Of a stretch of DNA of 64,000 nucleotides, positions 48,919 to 57,991 are shown piece by piece (position 1 is the stretch's first letter; each line of letters begins with the position of its first letter). The position numbers were made by a program, and so were the translations under genes. Source of the stretch: an uncultured Neptuniibacter sp. Its GTDB lineage: Bacteria > Pseudomonadota > Gammaproteobacteria > Pseudomonadales > Balneatricaceae. The notes beneath the pieces were generated by a model, which saw only the letters and a program-made list of their open reading frames with translations, was not told where the DNA came from and made no database searches. Location of the stretch: NCBI RefSeq assembly GCF_947498015.1, contig NZ_CANMIR010000008.1, positions 94,568 through 158,567 on the forward strand, written 5' to 3'.

Positions 48919-49239
48919 ATGATGCTCATACGAGACCTTATCAACTCTGGGATTTCGTATTACTGGATCAACCAATCCGGTGAAAGGCTCAGTCCAGAAA
49001 TGCACTCTATGGAAATGGCCCAGGAGTGGCATACACAGCGTCTTTTTTCTCAATATAAAGGTACAGAGCGCCGTCGCTCAATCATTGATCGACGGAAAGA
49101 TAGAGATACACGAATCCAACTTGATACCACCTTCGGCATCTCCCGATTCAAACCAAACGGAAGACGAGCATCTGATATCCCACTTCATGTAGACCTCGAT
49201 CTGGCTACTGAAAAAATAAATTTTTATAAACTGATCTAA
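48919..49239 (+). CDS. Hypothetical protein with Arg-rich motif
   Basis: The 106-residue protein has no known domain that I recognise. The middle holds GTERRRSIIDRRKDRDTRIQ, followed by KPNGRRASDIPLHVDLDLATEKI. No Shine-Dalgarno is visible before the paired ATGs, so the start is uncertain. Its stop overlaps that of the convergent yfcH-like gene by 4 nt. Function unknown. Confidence 0.6.
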   Translation: MMLIRDLINSGISYYWINQSGERLSPEMHSMEMAQEWHTQRLFSQYKGTERRRSIIDRRKDRDTRIQLDTTFGISRFKPNGRRASDIPLHVDLDLATEKINFYKLI

Positions 49240-50132
49240 ACTTTCTCAAAAATATCTCTGAACGCGTCATCGATCCTCTCAAATTTAAATTGATATCCTA
49301 TATCCAATAGTTTTTTTGGAACCACATGCTGCCCTTCCAGCAACAATTCAGCACCTTCACCCAGCAAAGCTTTCAGCATAAATCCAGGCATCGGTATACA
49401 AGATGGGCGATTTAGCGCAGCGGCCAAAGAGTGAGTAAACTGCTTATTCGTTACCGCGTTAGGTGCAGTAAGATTGAATACCCCGTTAAGTTGAGGATGA
49501 GTCAGCAGCATCGAAATCACTTCGACTTCATCATCAATATGAATCCATGACATCCACTGGCGCCCAGTAGCAACTGTTCCCCCAAGCCCCAATTTGAAGG
49601 GAAGCAGCATCTTTTTCAATGCCCCCCCATCACCCAACACAATGCCAGTGCGGATCAGGCAAACTCTGATGCCATCTGTTTCAGCACGCAAAGCTTCAGC
49701 TTCCCAGTCAGAGCATAACTGATGGGTAAAGCCAGCGTTTATTGCTCCCTCTTCTGATAATTTCCCTTCTGAATGAGATCCATAAAACCCGATCGCTGAT
49801 CCACTCACAAGCACCTCAGGTTGATGATTCAGGTCTGTCATCCAGTCAATTAACTTACGTGTTGTATCAATACGGCTATCACGAATGATCTTTTTTTGTT
49901 CTGTGCTCCAGCGCTTATCAATGATGGGTTCCCCCGCCAGATTAACAACCGCATCGATCTCAAAATGTTTGTCATCAGGCAATTCTTGAAAACCGGTTAC
50001 CCTACCCTCGAAAAGGGCATCGATCTTATTCGGAAACCGCGTAAGACAACTAACCTCATCACCGTTCTCCAGCCGTTGTCTGATGAAACGTTGTCCAATG
50101 AAGCCCGTGCCACCTGTCACCAAAATTTTCAT
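49236..50132 (-). CDS. yfcH: TIGR01777-type NAD(P)-dependent epimerase (YfcH-like)
   Basis: The 298-residue SDR-type protein starts MKILVTGGTGFIGQRFIRQRL, with the glycine-rich nucleotide-binding motif, then VVNLAGEPIIDKRWSTEQKK, SGSAIGFYGSHSEGKLSE (active-site Tyr region) and the C-terminal DUF1731 block (PGFMLKALLGEGAELLLEGQHVVPKKL). Substrate and pathway are unknown for the family. The ATG at 50132 is preferred over a TTG two codons upstream. Confidence 0.9.
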   Translation of the reverse strand: MKILVTGGTGFIGQRFIRQRLENGDEVSCLTRFPNKIDALFEGRVTGFQELPDDKHFEIDAVVNLAGEPIIDKRWSTEQKKIIRDSRIDTTRKLIDWMTDLNHQPEVLVSGSAIGFYGSHSEGKLSEEGAINAGFTHQLCSDWEAEALRAETDGIRVCLIRTGIVLGDGGALKKMLLPFKLGLGGTVATGRQWMSWIHIDDEVEVISMLLTHPQLNGVFNLTAPNAVTNKQFTHSLAAALNRPSCIPMPGFMLKALLGEGAELLLEGQHVVPKKLLDIGYQFKFERIDDAFRDIFEKV

Positions 50133-50243
50133 TCCCAACCCCTAAAATATCACTGCGTAGCGCTACTAATATTGTTACGATCATCTTAGTCTACTTACGT
50201 AATTTATCTGACTTCAGATTAGTCGAATATAAAGAGTGCATTA

Positions 50244-50849
50244 ATGTTTACTGGAATTGTGCAAGGCAAAGCTGTTGTTTCTGAAGTAGAAACAAAAGAA
50301 GATTTTATGCGACTTCAGATTGAACTCCCTCCGGCCAGTTGCGATAACCTGCAGATTGGCGCCAGTATTGCGTTGAATGGAACCTGCCTTACCGTGACAT
50401 CGTTCTCTGAGAATCGAGTCAATTTTGATTTGATCATGGAAACGTTACGCGTCACCAACCTGGGGCAGTTACAGATTGGGGAGATGGTCAACTTTGAGCG
50501 AGCAGCTAAATTCGGTGATGAAATTGGTGGTCACCTGTTATCTGGACATATCCACCAGCAAGTAGAAATTGCAGCGATCGATAAACCGGATAATAACTGG
50601 ATTATCTGGTTCAAGACCTCAGATGAGTGGCAACGTTATATTTTTGCAAAAGGGTTTGTCGCGCTTAACGGCTGCAGTCTCACCATCGGTGAAATTAAAG
50701 ATAACCTGTTCAACGTTTATCTGATCCCTGAAACACTGTCGCTCACTACCTTTTCCGATTTAGAGGTCGGGGACCTGGTTAATATGGAAGTCGATAGTCA
50801 TACACAGGCGGTAGTCGACACTGTAGAACACTATATGAGCAACAGGTAA
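50244..50849 (+). CDS. ribE: Riboflavin synthase alpha subunit
   Basis: The 201-residue enzyme dismutates two lumazine molecules into riboflavin. It contains two lumazine-binding repeats: MFTGIVQGKAVV...GASIALNGTCLTV in the first and GGHLLSGHIHQQVEI...GFVALNGCSLTIGEI in the second. It is solitary here, not in a rib operon, and no FMN riboswitch is seen in the 105-bp upstream gap. Confidence 0.95.
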   Translation: MFTGIVQGKAVVSEVETKEDFMRLQIELPPASCDNLQIGASIALNGTCLTVTSFSENRVNFDLIMETLRVTNLGQLQIGEMVNFERAAKFGDEIGGHLLSGHIHQQVEIAAIDKPDNNWIIWFKTSDEWQRYIFAKGFVALNGCSLTIGEIKDNLFNVYLIPETLSLTTFSDLEVGDLVNMEVDSHTQAVVDTVEHYMSNR

Positions 50850-50965
50850 CCACCTAATAATAAAGATAAAACTTTCATTAAAAAAACTCACTTAAAATGG
50901 GAAAAACTGCTTTATTGTTCTGCCGGGCAGCCGATATATTTTTAGTGACCTGATGAAGGGGATCT

Positions 50966-52096
50966 ATGGGATCTAGTGAGCTGGAAAGGGACAATCAGGA
51001 GCTTCGACGTACGCTCAGGCTGATGGTAAACAAAGCCGAGAGCAATGAGGCGACCCTGAACCATTTTTTTGAGGTAGAGCTTCGTCTACTCTCATGCTCC
51101 CGCTTATCTGAGCTTCTGGATCTCATCCTGATTGAGTTTAAACGTCTCTTTAATCTGAGTAATGTTAATCTCATTCTCTTTGATCCTGAACACGCTGCAC
51201 GCAGCCTGCTGGATGATTACATACCACCACCCAACGGAAATACATTACGGTTTGTTCAAAGCCAACGCCTTCTGAATTCTCTCTACCCCAATCATCGACT
51301 AATCGTTGGGAGCCCCAGTGAACAGTTAAGAGACGAAGCTTTCCCTATAACGGATAACCCAATTCAATCCTGTGCCCTGCTCCCTCTGATTCGTCATAAC
51401 TGCCTGATTGGAAGTCTGCATCTGGGTAGCAATGATATCAGTCGCTATACTGAGCACGTCCGATATGACTATATTCAACATCTAGCTTCAGTTATCTCAG
51501 TCTGTATCGAAAACTGTATTAATCAGGAAAATTTACACCGCCTCAGCAGTATCGACATGCTGACTAAAGTACATAATCGTCGCTCCTTTGATCAGGAGAT
51601 CATAAAAGAGATTTCTAGAGCGAGTCGGACGAGAGATCCACTTGCCTGCCTGTTTCTGGATCTTGATCATTTCAAGCTGGTGAATGACAATTTTGGCCAT
51701 CAGACAGGCGACAAGGTTCTACGAACAGTAGGCCTCTTTCTCGGAAAACAGTTACGTAAAACGGATACGGTTGGTCGTTATGGCGGCGAAGAGTTCGCTA
51801 TACTCCTCCCTAACTGCAGTGAAAAACAGGCATTGGAGGTCGCTGAAAATCTGCGGCAGAAGCTGTCTAAAATTATCTTTAGAAACGAAGATTCTCAGCC
51901 TTTCAGAATGACAACATCTGTAGGTGTTTCAGTGTACAACTCTGATAACTATACCAACACGCAACTGGACAAGCTCTCATATCAGTTATTGAGAGCGGCG
52001 GATAAGGCAGTTTATATGTCAAAACATAATGGCCGTGATCAGGTTTCATTCGCCCCTTGCCCGAAAATTAAACCTGATCACATCAAAGAAGCTTAA
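50966..52096 (+). CDS. Diguanylate cyclase with DUF484/GAF-like N-terminus
   Basis: The 376-residue cytoplasmic protein has an N-terminal coiled coil (SELERDNQELRRTLRLMVNKAESNE), a GAF/DUF484-like sensor (about 40-195) and a GGDEF domain (about 200-365) with DMLTKVHNRRSFD, LDLDHFKLVND and the catalytic RYGGEEFAILLP. The signature GGEEF is active in this family, so c-di-GMP synthesis is likely. No I-site RxxD immediately upstream is evident. It faces the hemerythrin gene tail to tail. Confidence 0.9.
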   Translation: MGSSELERDNQELRRTLRLMVNKAESNEATLNHFFEVELRLLSCSRLSELLDLILIEFKRLFNLSNVNLILFDPEHAARSLLDDYIPPPNGNTLRFVQSQRLLNSLYPNHRLIVGSPSEQLRDEAFPITDNPIQSCALLPLIRHNCLIGSLHLGSNDISRYTEHVRYDYIQHLASVISVCIENCINQENLHRLSSIDMLTKVHNRRSFDQEIIKEISRASRTRDPLACLFLDLDHFKLVNDNFGHQTGDKVLRTVGLFLGKQLRKTDTVGRYGGEEFAILLPNCSEKQALEVAENLRQKLSKIIFRNEDSQPFRMTTSVGVSVYNSDNYTNTQLDKLSYQLLRAADKAVYMSKHNGRDQVSFAPCPKIKPDHIKEA

Positions 52097-52122
52097 ATTC
52101 ATAGCTCCTCATTCACCCGTAG

Positions 52123-52677
52123 CTAATCTTCATCATTCAAATCAAGTATCAGTTCCCGATAAAGCTCCATGTACTCCTGTGCTCTCTTCTCTCCAAATAA
52201 AGGATCTTCTGGCATGGGAAGTTGAACCTCAAGCTTAGTCATCTCTGCCTCACTCACTAGCTTCTCAATTAAGGGGAATATCTCTCCCTCCTCAAAATTA
52301 AGATGTTCTGTCTGGCAGAGCACGTACTCTTCAAGGAGGTTGGCAAACTCCTGCATCGGTAATACGGCATCATGCAAAATGCCATCAATCGCTTCCTGAA
52401 GATGCAAGCTAGCATGTTTAAGTGTCAAATGATCTTCTACACATTTCTGCAGTTTTTCATCAAGCAAGCTATCCCTACTCGATAGGTACTCATATAGCTT
52501 ATCTTCACGGGGATGATGAAAACCGTCTGCGTAGTTCGCTATATAATTAATGACGTCCGCCATTAAATTGAAGTTCGGGTGCTGACCCTCTCTTAACTTC
52601 ACGACTTTCTGCCGAAGAATCATAAGTAGCTTATTGAGATTCACATGATCCTGATGTAATTCTGAAATAATCGTCAT
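52123..52677 (-). CDS. Hemerythrin domain-containing protein
   Basis: The 184-residue helical protein has the di-iron pattern: His8 and His11 in ELHQDH, GFHHPREDKLYEYL, HLTLKHASLHL and HLNFEEGEIFPLIEKL. Such HHE proteins bind oxygen or nitric oxide or store iron. An FNR/Anr-type promoter immediately upstream suggests expression when oxygen is low, which fits a role in O2, NO or iron handling. Confidence 0.9.
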   Translation of the reverse strand: MTIISELHQDHVNLNKLLMILRQKVVKLREGQHPNFNLMADVINYIANYADGFHHPREDKLYEYLSSRDSLLDEKLQKCVEDHLTLKHASLHLQEAIDGILHDAVLPMQEFANLLEEYVLCQTEHLNFEEGEIFPLIEKLVSEAEMTKLEVQLPMPEDPLFGEKRAQEYMELYRELILDLNDED

Positions 52678-52711
52678 AGATCTATCCTCTTAGGATTACT
52701 CAACTGACTTC

Positions 52712-52752
52712 ACTATAGACAAAGAGCAATAGCTATTTTTGATAACGGTCAA
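52712..52752 (-). promoter_or_regulatory. FNR/Anr-type class II promoter of hemerythrin gene
   Basis: The box TTGATAACGGTCAA (plus strand, 52739-52752) matches TTGAT-N4-ATCAA at 9 of 10 positions. On the minus strand a -10 TATAGT lies at 52712-52717, 33.5 bp from the box centre to its near end, so the box centre falls near -41, the class II FNR position. The start would be near 52705, 28 nt before the ATG. Confidence 0.7.
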
Positions 52753-52836
52753 CCTATAAGGATATTGACAACCCTAATGTGGAAATAGTTGCTGCACAGC
52801 AACATAATTAGGTGAGTGTTTCTCTTGTTCATAGGT

Positions 52837-52869
52837 AAAAAAAAGACCAAAGAGCATAGCTCTTTGGTC
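52837..52869 (-). terminator. Terminator after the HAD phosphatase gene
   Basis: On the minus strand a perfect 11-bp stem GACCAAAGAGC/GCTCTTTGGTC with a 3-nt loop runs into eight Ts. It lies about 100 bp past the HAD gene stop. Confidence 0.9.
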
Positions 52870-52971
52870 AGAAGTTTTAATCGAAGCCCGGCCGGATTGC
52901 CATGCTTCAATTCAAGGCCAAGAGTAAAGCAAACGCTTTCTCAGTATTTATAAATGCAATCGATAGGCCAA

Positions 52972-53568
52972 TTATGATTTAAAGAGCGAGATCAAATCCC
53001 GAAGGTCTTTAACTCTGAAATCGGTCACCTCGGGCCAATGCCTGTCACGCTCATCTATATGAACGGTCAGCACACCTGCTGCACGACCAGAGAGAAGATC
53101 AAAGAGGAAGTCACCCACCATCACACCGGCTTCGGACTTTTCATTCCATTGATTTAAAAGCATATTTATTCCATCAGGGGCAGGTTTAGGCTTAGTATCT
53201 TCTCGCCCTAAAACATCTTCAGCCTGGAAAAACGCCTCCGCACCGATAGCGTTAATCGATAGCATGGCCAGCTCTTTCGTATTGCGGGTCAGAATCCCCA
53301 ACCGACACTGTTGGGCTTTAAGATAATTGAGGCACTCGATAACACACTCAGCAGGCTGTGCTTGTGCAGCATAATGGGTCTCAAGTTCATCGAGGTGCGC
53401 GTTTAATGTGCACTGTATTTCACAGGGTTGCTGAGAAATATAGTTCAGGATATCAGTATCCTGAGGAATCCCGAGTGATCTCCTGATATACGTAAAATCA
53501 TGTACGGGACGAGTCAAAGTTCCATCAAGATCAAAAACCCATGCACGTTTCTGTTGAAGAGAGATCAT
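52972..53568 (-). CDS. HAD-superfamily hydrolase (phosphatase)
   Basis: The 198-residue protein has the four HAD motifs: FDLDGTLT (nucleophile Asp), LGILTRNTKE (Thr), the Lys in REDTKPKPAPDG, and MVGDFLFDLLSG (acidic pair). The cap resembles phosphoglycolate-phosphatase-like enzymes. The ATG at 53568 has AGGGGGA upstream; an in-frame ATG 18 nt earlier is less likely. Substrate unknown. Confidence 0.9.
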   Translation of the reverse strand: MISLQQKRAWVFDLDGTLTRPVHDFTYIRRSLGIPQDTDILNYISQQPCEIQCTLNAHLDELETHYAAQAQPAECVIECLNYLKAQQCRLGILTRNTKELAMLSINAIGAEAFFQAEDVLGREDTKPKPAPDGINMLLNQWNEKSEAGVMVGDFLFDLLSGRAAGVLTVHIDERDRHWPEVTDFRVKDLRDLISLFKS

Positions 53569-53579
53569 ATTTCCCCCTG

Positions 53580-53618
53580 AAAACAAAAAATGCCGAAAAG
53601 TTAGTACTTTTCGGCATT
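53580..53618 (-). terminator. Terminator after the 131-residue membrane protein gene
   Basis: On the minus strand a 12-bp stem (AATGCCGAAAAG/CTTTTCGGCATT) with a 6-nt loop is followed by TTTTTTG. It lies 22 bp past the stop and just before the HAD gene start, overlapping that gene's leader. Confidence 0.85.
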
Positions 53619-53640
53619 ATCCAATCACAGCTTGACCCCG

Positions 53641-54036
53641 TTATTCAGGTGTCGCATAGCTCGCTTCATTGAAGGGATCAAGTGGGTTTTCCAGTAGATC
53701 ATCATTCGCAAAATAGAGTATACGCCCCTCAAACCTTAAACGTTTTGACTGGAACCAGCGATCCAGCTCTTCAAGACTCTCATCACTGGAGTTTGCATCT
53801 AACCAACTGGTCACAACATTATAGAAATAGACCCCAAAAAGACCCGCTGCGGCTCCCAGAAAGAAATCGGAGGCCAAAGCAAACAGCATCAATATAATGC
53901 CAACAATCCAGATCCTATTCGCTTTTGCGTTTTTGTAGGAATCTCTAGCCAGTTCATGGCTATCTTTTAATCTCATGTAACGACGAAAATTCTGTTGAAT
54001 ATCGAATTTATCTTCAGCAGACAATAATTGTGACAT
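53641..54036 (-). CDS. Hypothetical protein with two predicted membrane helices
   Basis: The 131-residue protein has a charged N-terminus (FRRYMRLKDSHELARDSYKNAKANR), two close hydrophobic segments (IWIVGIILMLFALASDFFLG and AAAGLFGVYFYNVV), then an acidic C-terminus (SDESLEELDRWFQSKRLRFEG). No known family is recognised. It sits between pepN and the HAD gene on the same strand. Function unknown. Confidence 0.75.
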   Translation of the reverse strand: MSQLLSAEDKFDIQQNFRRYMRLKDSHELARDSYKNAKANRIWIVGIILMLFALASDFFLGAAAGLFGVYFYNVVTSWLDANSSDESLEELDRWFQSKRLRFEGRILYFANDDLLENPLDPFNEASYATPE

Positions 54037-54176
54037 GTTGCATCCTTGAAAATACGTATAGTTATTATTGTTACTTCGCTACGGGCAAAATAAGTATGCC
54101 CGTATTACACTCAAAAGCGAGTATAGCCGAGGTGGATGAATCCGTCCCCCCGGCGAAAGGCGAATTTTCATTTTTT

Positions 54177-56807
54177 TTACGCCAGACTTTTACTCACCAC
54201 TTCGTAGACATCTTTGGACAGCTCTCCTGATTCGCTAATATGCATTAATGCATCACGCATCTGATTCTGCCGCTTCTGATCATATTTTTTCCAACGTGTT
54301 AACGGCGTCAACATTCTGGACGCAATCTGAGGGTTTTGCTTATTAAGCTCGATAATCTGCTCAGCGAGGAACAGATAGCCAGAACCATCTTTAGAATGAA
54401 AATTAGCCGAATTCTGTGAACAAAATACAGCGATCACTGAGCGCATTTTATTTGGATTCTTACCATCATAAGCAGGATGGTTCATCAGTGCTTTAATTCG
54501 AGAGAGGGCGCCCTCTGTTGGATCGGAAGCTTGTATCGAAAGCCACAGGTTAACTACCAGACTTTCATCTTTCCACTGCTGATAGAAACGCTCCAACAAC
54601 GCTGTAGATTCTTCACGGAAGCTGGAGTGGGCCACCTGAAGCAAGGCAGCCTGCATATCCGTCATATTATCTGCCTGTTCGTACTGCTGCGTAGCCAAAT
54701 CAAGGTATTCAGTTTTTTCCAACATCATCAGATAGGAAAGACAGAGATTCTTAAGACTTCTACGTGCTATAGATGCAGCATCTGGCGAATAAGCTACGTC
54801 GAGATTATTCTCCTGATAACAATTCAAAAGAAGCGACTCAAGTGCTTCAGCTATGCTTTTACGAACAAACTTTCGCACCTCGCAGATCGCATCAACATTA
54901 ATCTCCACTGCCAGTTCAGCAAGGTAGGCTTCCGAAGGCAGTGTTAGGACCTTTGTCACCATCGCCTTATCCAGCCCCTCTGTTGTCAAAACAACCCGGA
55001 AGGCTTCGATCAAACGGGAATCCAGTGCCATAGGAACGCCAGGCTCATAGGATGCAATCATCTCCTGCATAATATCGACGGCAAGCTGTTGTGATGCATC
55101 CCAACGGGAGAATCCATCTGAGTCATGTGCCATCAGAAACATGAGATCGTCACGTTGGTAGGGATAATGCAGCTTTACCGGAGCTGAAAAGCCCCGTAGA
55201 AGAGAGGGCACCGGTTTTTCACTGATCCCCTCAAAACTAAACGTCTGCTCTTTCTCGATGACATTGAGCACCTCTGTCGCCTGACCATTATTAAGCAAGA
55301 ACTCTTGCCCTTCAGATCCCAGAAGCCCCACCGCCAGGGGAATATGAAATGGAGTTTTCTTTTCCTGGCCCGGAGTCGCCGGACACGTTTGTCTGACCGT
55401 TAAACTATACCGCCCTGCTGTCTCATCATAATGGTCTGAAATATGTAGTTCAGGGGTACCTGCCTGATGATACCAGGCCCTAAACTGAGACAGATCGATA
55501 CCGGAAGCATCTTCCATTGCCTGAATAAAATCTTCAGTGGTGACAGCTTCACCATCGTGACGCTCAAAATAAAGATCCGAGCCTTTGCGAAATAGCTTAT
55601 CCCCCAACAGGGTATGAACCATTCGCACTACTTCAGCACCCTTCTCATAGATCGTCATCGTATAAAAGTTGGAGATTTCGATAAACGAATCGGGCCTTAT
55701 CGGATGGGCCATCGGCCCTGAATCTTCAGCAAACTGCGCGGTTCTTAGCAGGCTCACATCCTCTACACGCTTTACTGTTCTGGAGTTCATATCTGCCGAA
55801 AACTCAGCATCACGAAAAACAGTAAACCCCTCTTTGAGACTTAGCTGGAACCAATCCCGACATGTTACCCGGTTACCTGACCAGTTGTGGAAATATTCGT
55901 GTGCTACAACCCCTTCGACCCTCTGAAATGCTGCATCAGTGGTCGTCTTCGGATTGGCCAGGACACAAGAGGTATTGAAGATATTGAGGCCCTTATTCTC
56001 CATCGCCCCCATATTGAAGAAGTCGACCGCCACAATCATGTAGATATCTAGATCGTACTCACGACCATAGACCTTCTCATCCCACTTCATCGCATTTTTC
56101 AAAGACGACATAGCATAGTCGAGTTTGTCGAGGTCCTTCTCTTCCGCAAAGATTTTTAATGTCACTTCACGGCCGGACATCGTTGTAAAACTGCCTTCCA
56201 GACACTGTAGATCACCAGCTACCAGAGCGAATAGATAAGCAGGCTTGGGGAAAGGATCCTCCCAGCTTACCCAATGCCGCCCTTCATCAAGCTCACCCTC
56301 AGCCACAGGATTACCATTTGATAGCAGGACCGGATAATGCTGTTTATCTGCTTCAATGGTGGTCCGGTAGACCGACATCACATCCGGGCGATCCGGATAG
56401 AAAGTAATTCGCCTGAACCCTTCTGCTTCACATTGGGTACAAAACATCCCATCAGATTTGTATAACCCTTCAAGTGCAGTATTCATTTCAGGGTGTATAC
56501 GAGTCTGTGTCCGCAGAACAAAACGCTCAGGCAGATCGCTCAGTTTGAGAAGTTCACCCTCACGCTTAAGTGAATCAACATCAATCAGGGCCTCATCAAC
56601 CTGCAAACTTAATAGCTCTAACTCTTCATGCCCATGTAGCACAAGCTGGGGGAGTGATTCTTTACAGTCAGGATTACGGCGAATTAGTAATTCCGCTCCT
56701 ACCAGTGTTTCCTGCTCAAACAATTGAAACTTCAGATCGGTTGACTCTATAAGATACGCAGGCACCTTATAATCTTTCAGATAGATAACGTTGGGTTGTT
56801 CAGACAT
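54177..56807 (-). CDS. pepN: Aminopeptidase N
   Basis: The 876-residue M1 zinc metallopeptidase removes N-terminal residues from peptides. It has MGAMENKGLN (substrate-binding GAMEN), HEYFHNWSGNR (HExxH zinc site) and the later Glu ligand in LSLKEGFTVFRD. The start MSEQPNVIYLKDYKVP is chosen because the conserved N-terminus begins there; a longer reading would run into the DUF2797 gene. It is last in a long operon starting at nadK, ending in VYEVVSKSLA. Confidence 0.96.
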   Translation of the reverse strand: MSEQPNVIYLKDYKVPAYLIESTDLKFQLFEQETLVGAELLIRRNPDCKESLPQLVLHGHEELELLSLQVDEALIDVDSLKREGELLKLSDLPERFVLRTQTRIHPEMNTALEGLYKSDGMFCTQCEAEGFRRITFYPDRPDVMSVYRTTIEADKQHYPVLLSNGNPVAEGELDEGRHWVSWEDPFPKPAYLFALVAGDLQCLEGSFTTMSGREVTLKIFAEEKDLDKLDYAMSSLKNAMKWDEKVYGREYDLDIYMIVAVDFFNMGAMENKGLNIFNTSCVLANPKTTTDAAFQRVEGVVAHEYFHNWSGNRVTCRDWFQLSLKEGFTVFRDAEFSADMNSRTVKRVEDVSLLRTAQFAEDSGPMAHPIRPDSFIEISNFYTMTIYEKGAEVVRMVHTLLGDKLFRKGSDLYFERHDGEAVTTEDFIQAMEDASGIDLSQFRAWYHQAGTPELHISDHYDETAGRYSLTVRQTCPATPGQEKKTPFHIPLAVGLLGSEGQEFLLNNGQATEVLNVIEKEQTFSFEGISEKPVPSLLRGFSAPVKLHYPYQRDDLMFLMAHDSDGFSRWDASQQLAVDIMQEMIASYEPGVPMALDSRLIEAFRVVLTTEGLDKAMVTKVLTLPSEAYLAELAVEINVDAICEVRKFVRKSIAEALESLLLNCYQENNLDVAYSPDAASIARRSLKNLCLSYLMMLEKTEYLDLATQQYEQADNMTDMQAALLQVAHSSFREESTALLERFYQQWKDESLVVNLWLSIQASDPTEGALSRIKALMNHPAYDGKNPNKMRSVIAVFCSQNSANFHSKDGSGYLFLAEQIIELNKQNPQIASRMLTPLTRWKKYDQKRQNQMRDALMHISESGELSKDVYEVVSKSLA

Positions 56808-56826
56808 AGCGGTACCTTGCTCCCTG

Positions 56827-57657
56827 TCAGGCTGAAATAGACACCTGATAGGCTGTAAATTTACGCATATTAATAACACCGGTATCCAGAATAAGGTACT
56901 GGCCTTTAATGCCTTGTAAAAGGCCGGAAACTTCAGCTGTTTTATCAAAATTAAACGAGCTGACCTTCACTGGGTAGGTCAAAACAGGGTAATGAATTTC
57001 AATCTGTTGCGCATCACTCAGTCTCTGGATTGCCTGAAGGCCATGCGTATTCTCTAGCGCTTCCAGGCCATCTTGGCACTGGGCAAAAAGCTGATCGCGT
57101 ACCTCAGCTAGATTTAGATCCTCAACATCATTCTTAAGCATCTTTCGCCAGTTCGTCTTGTCAGCAACATGTTCACCAAGCAGGCGCTCAACCTGACCTG
57201 ACTGCAGTCTGGTCGAGACCTTAAGAATTGGCAATGCCTGCACAGCTCCCTGATCCATCCACCGGGTGGGGATCTGAGTGCCACGGGTAATTCCAACTTT
57301 AACGCCAGAAGAGTTCGCCAGATAAACGTAGTGATCCTGAAAGCAAAACTGCTCACCCCATGAGGCATCCCGGCATGTTCCCTCATGGAAATGGCAAAGT
57401 TCCGGTTTCACAATACATTGATCACATTGAGGCAGGCTTTTGAAACAGGGGTAACAGTACCCCTGGCTAAAGCTCTTTTTGGTTTTACGACCGCAGTGTG
57501 TGCAGTTGATCGAGCCTTGAAAATTTAATCGGATAGGCTGCCCTATCAGATCATTCATTGGGATCTCCTGATCCCCTACCAGCAGAAAATAGTTAACTTT
57601 TCCATCTACCAGTTCTGTGCGCATTTTTTTTAACGCACCACACGCCAGTTGCTGCAT
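56827..57657 (-). CDS. DUF2797 domain-containing protein
   Basis: The 276-residue protein has an N-terminal zinc-ribbon-like cysteine set: NCTHCGRKTKKSF, YCYPCFKSLPQCDQC and the later CHFHEGTCRD. These are followed by HYVYLANSSGVKVGITRGTQIPTRW, a GIY-YIG-like beginning typical of DUF2797. Its function is unknown, though nucleic-acid binding is plausible from the fold. It shares one base with the yeaC stop (TGATG) and lies 19 bp before pepN. Confidence 0.9.
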   Translation of the reverse strand: MQQLACGALKKMRTELVDGKVNYFLLVGDQEIPMNDLIGQPIRLNFQGSINCTHCGRKTKKSFSQGYCYPCFKSLPQCDQCIVKPELCHFHEGTCRDASWGEQFCFQDHYVYLANSSGVKVGITRGTQIPTRWMDQGAVQALPILKVSTRLQSGQVERLLGEHVADKTNWRKMLKNDVEDLNLAEVRDQLFAQCQDGLEALENTHGLQAIQRLSDAQQIEIHYPVLTYPVKVSSFNFDKTAEVSGLLQGIKGQYLILDTGVINMRKFTAYQVSISA

Positions 57658-57929
57658 CAGTTTTTATCGTCTGTGAGGATTTTTATCGTGTCAGGTGCAA
57701 GAGGATCCTTACCATGTTGAGTACCGTCCTTTTTCGTCCGGTCTATATACCCAACCCGCTCCTCTTCTGGTTTGTTTTGCATATCATAGGCAATCACAGC
57801 ACGCATACAGATATCACGCTGCTCCACTGTGAGTTTTCGTCCATCCGGCCATTTACCCAGTTCAACTGCACGCTTCAGAGACTGGTGCATTTCCGGTGTC
57901 ATCGCCTGGATTAGTTCTTCGTAGTTCAT
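57657..57929 (-). CDS. yeaC: YeaC family protein (DUF1315)
   Basis: The 90-residue protein MNYEELIQAMTPEMHQSLKRAVELGKWPDGRKLT...QRDICMRAVIAYD is a typical DUF1315/YeaC protein of unknown function. It overlaps the DUF2797 start by one base. It lies 62 bp after the hydrolase gene in the same operon. Confidence 0.92.
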   Translation of the reverse strand: MNYEELIQAMTPEMHQSLKRAVELGKWPDGRKLTVEQRDICMRAVIAYDMQNKPEEERVGYIDRTKKDGTQHGKDPLAPDTIKILTDDKN

Positions 57930-57991
57930 GAATCTTTCTCTTTCCTATGAATCGGACTGTCAGGTCCCAAATCGGCACAAGTGCCAGTTTA

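Noticed and set aside
56808..56948. 47-residue N-terminal extension of PepN
   Set aside because: It would overlap the DUF2797 gene by over 100 bp and lies before the conserved PepN start.
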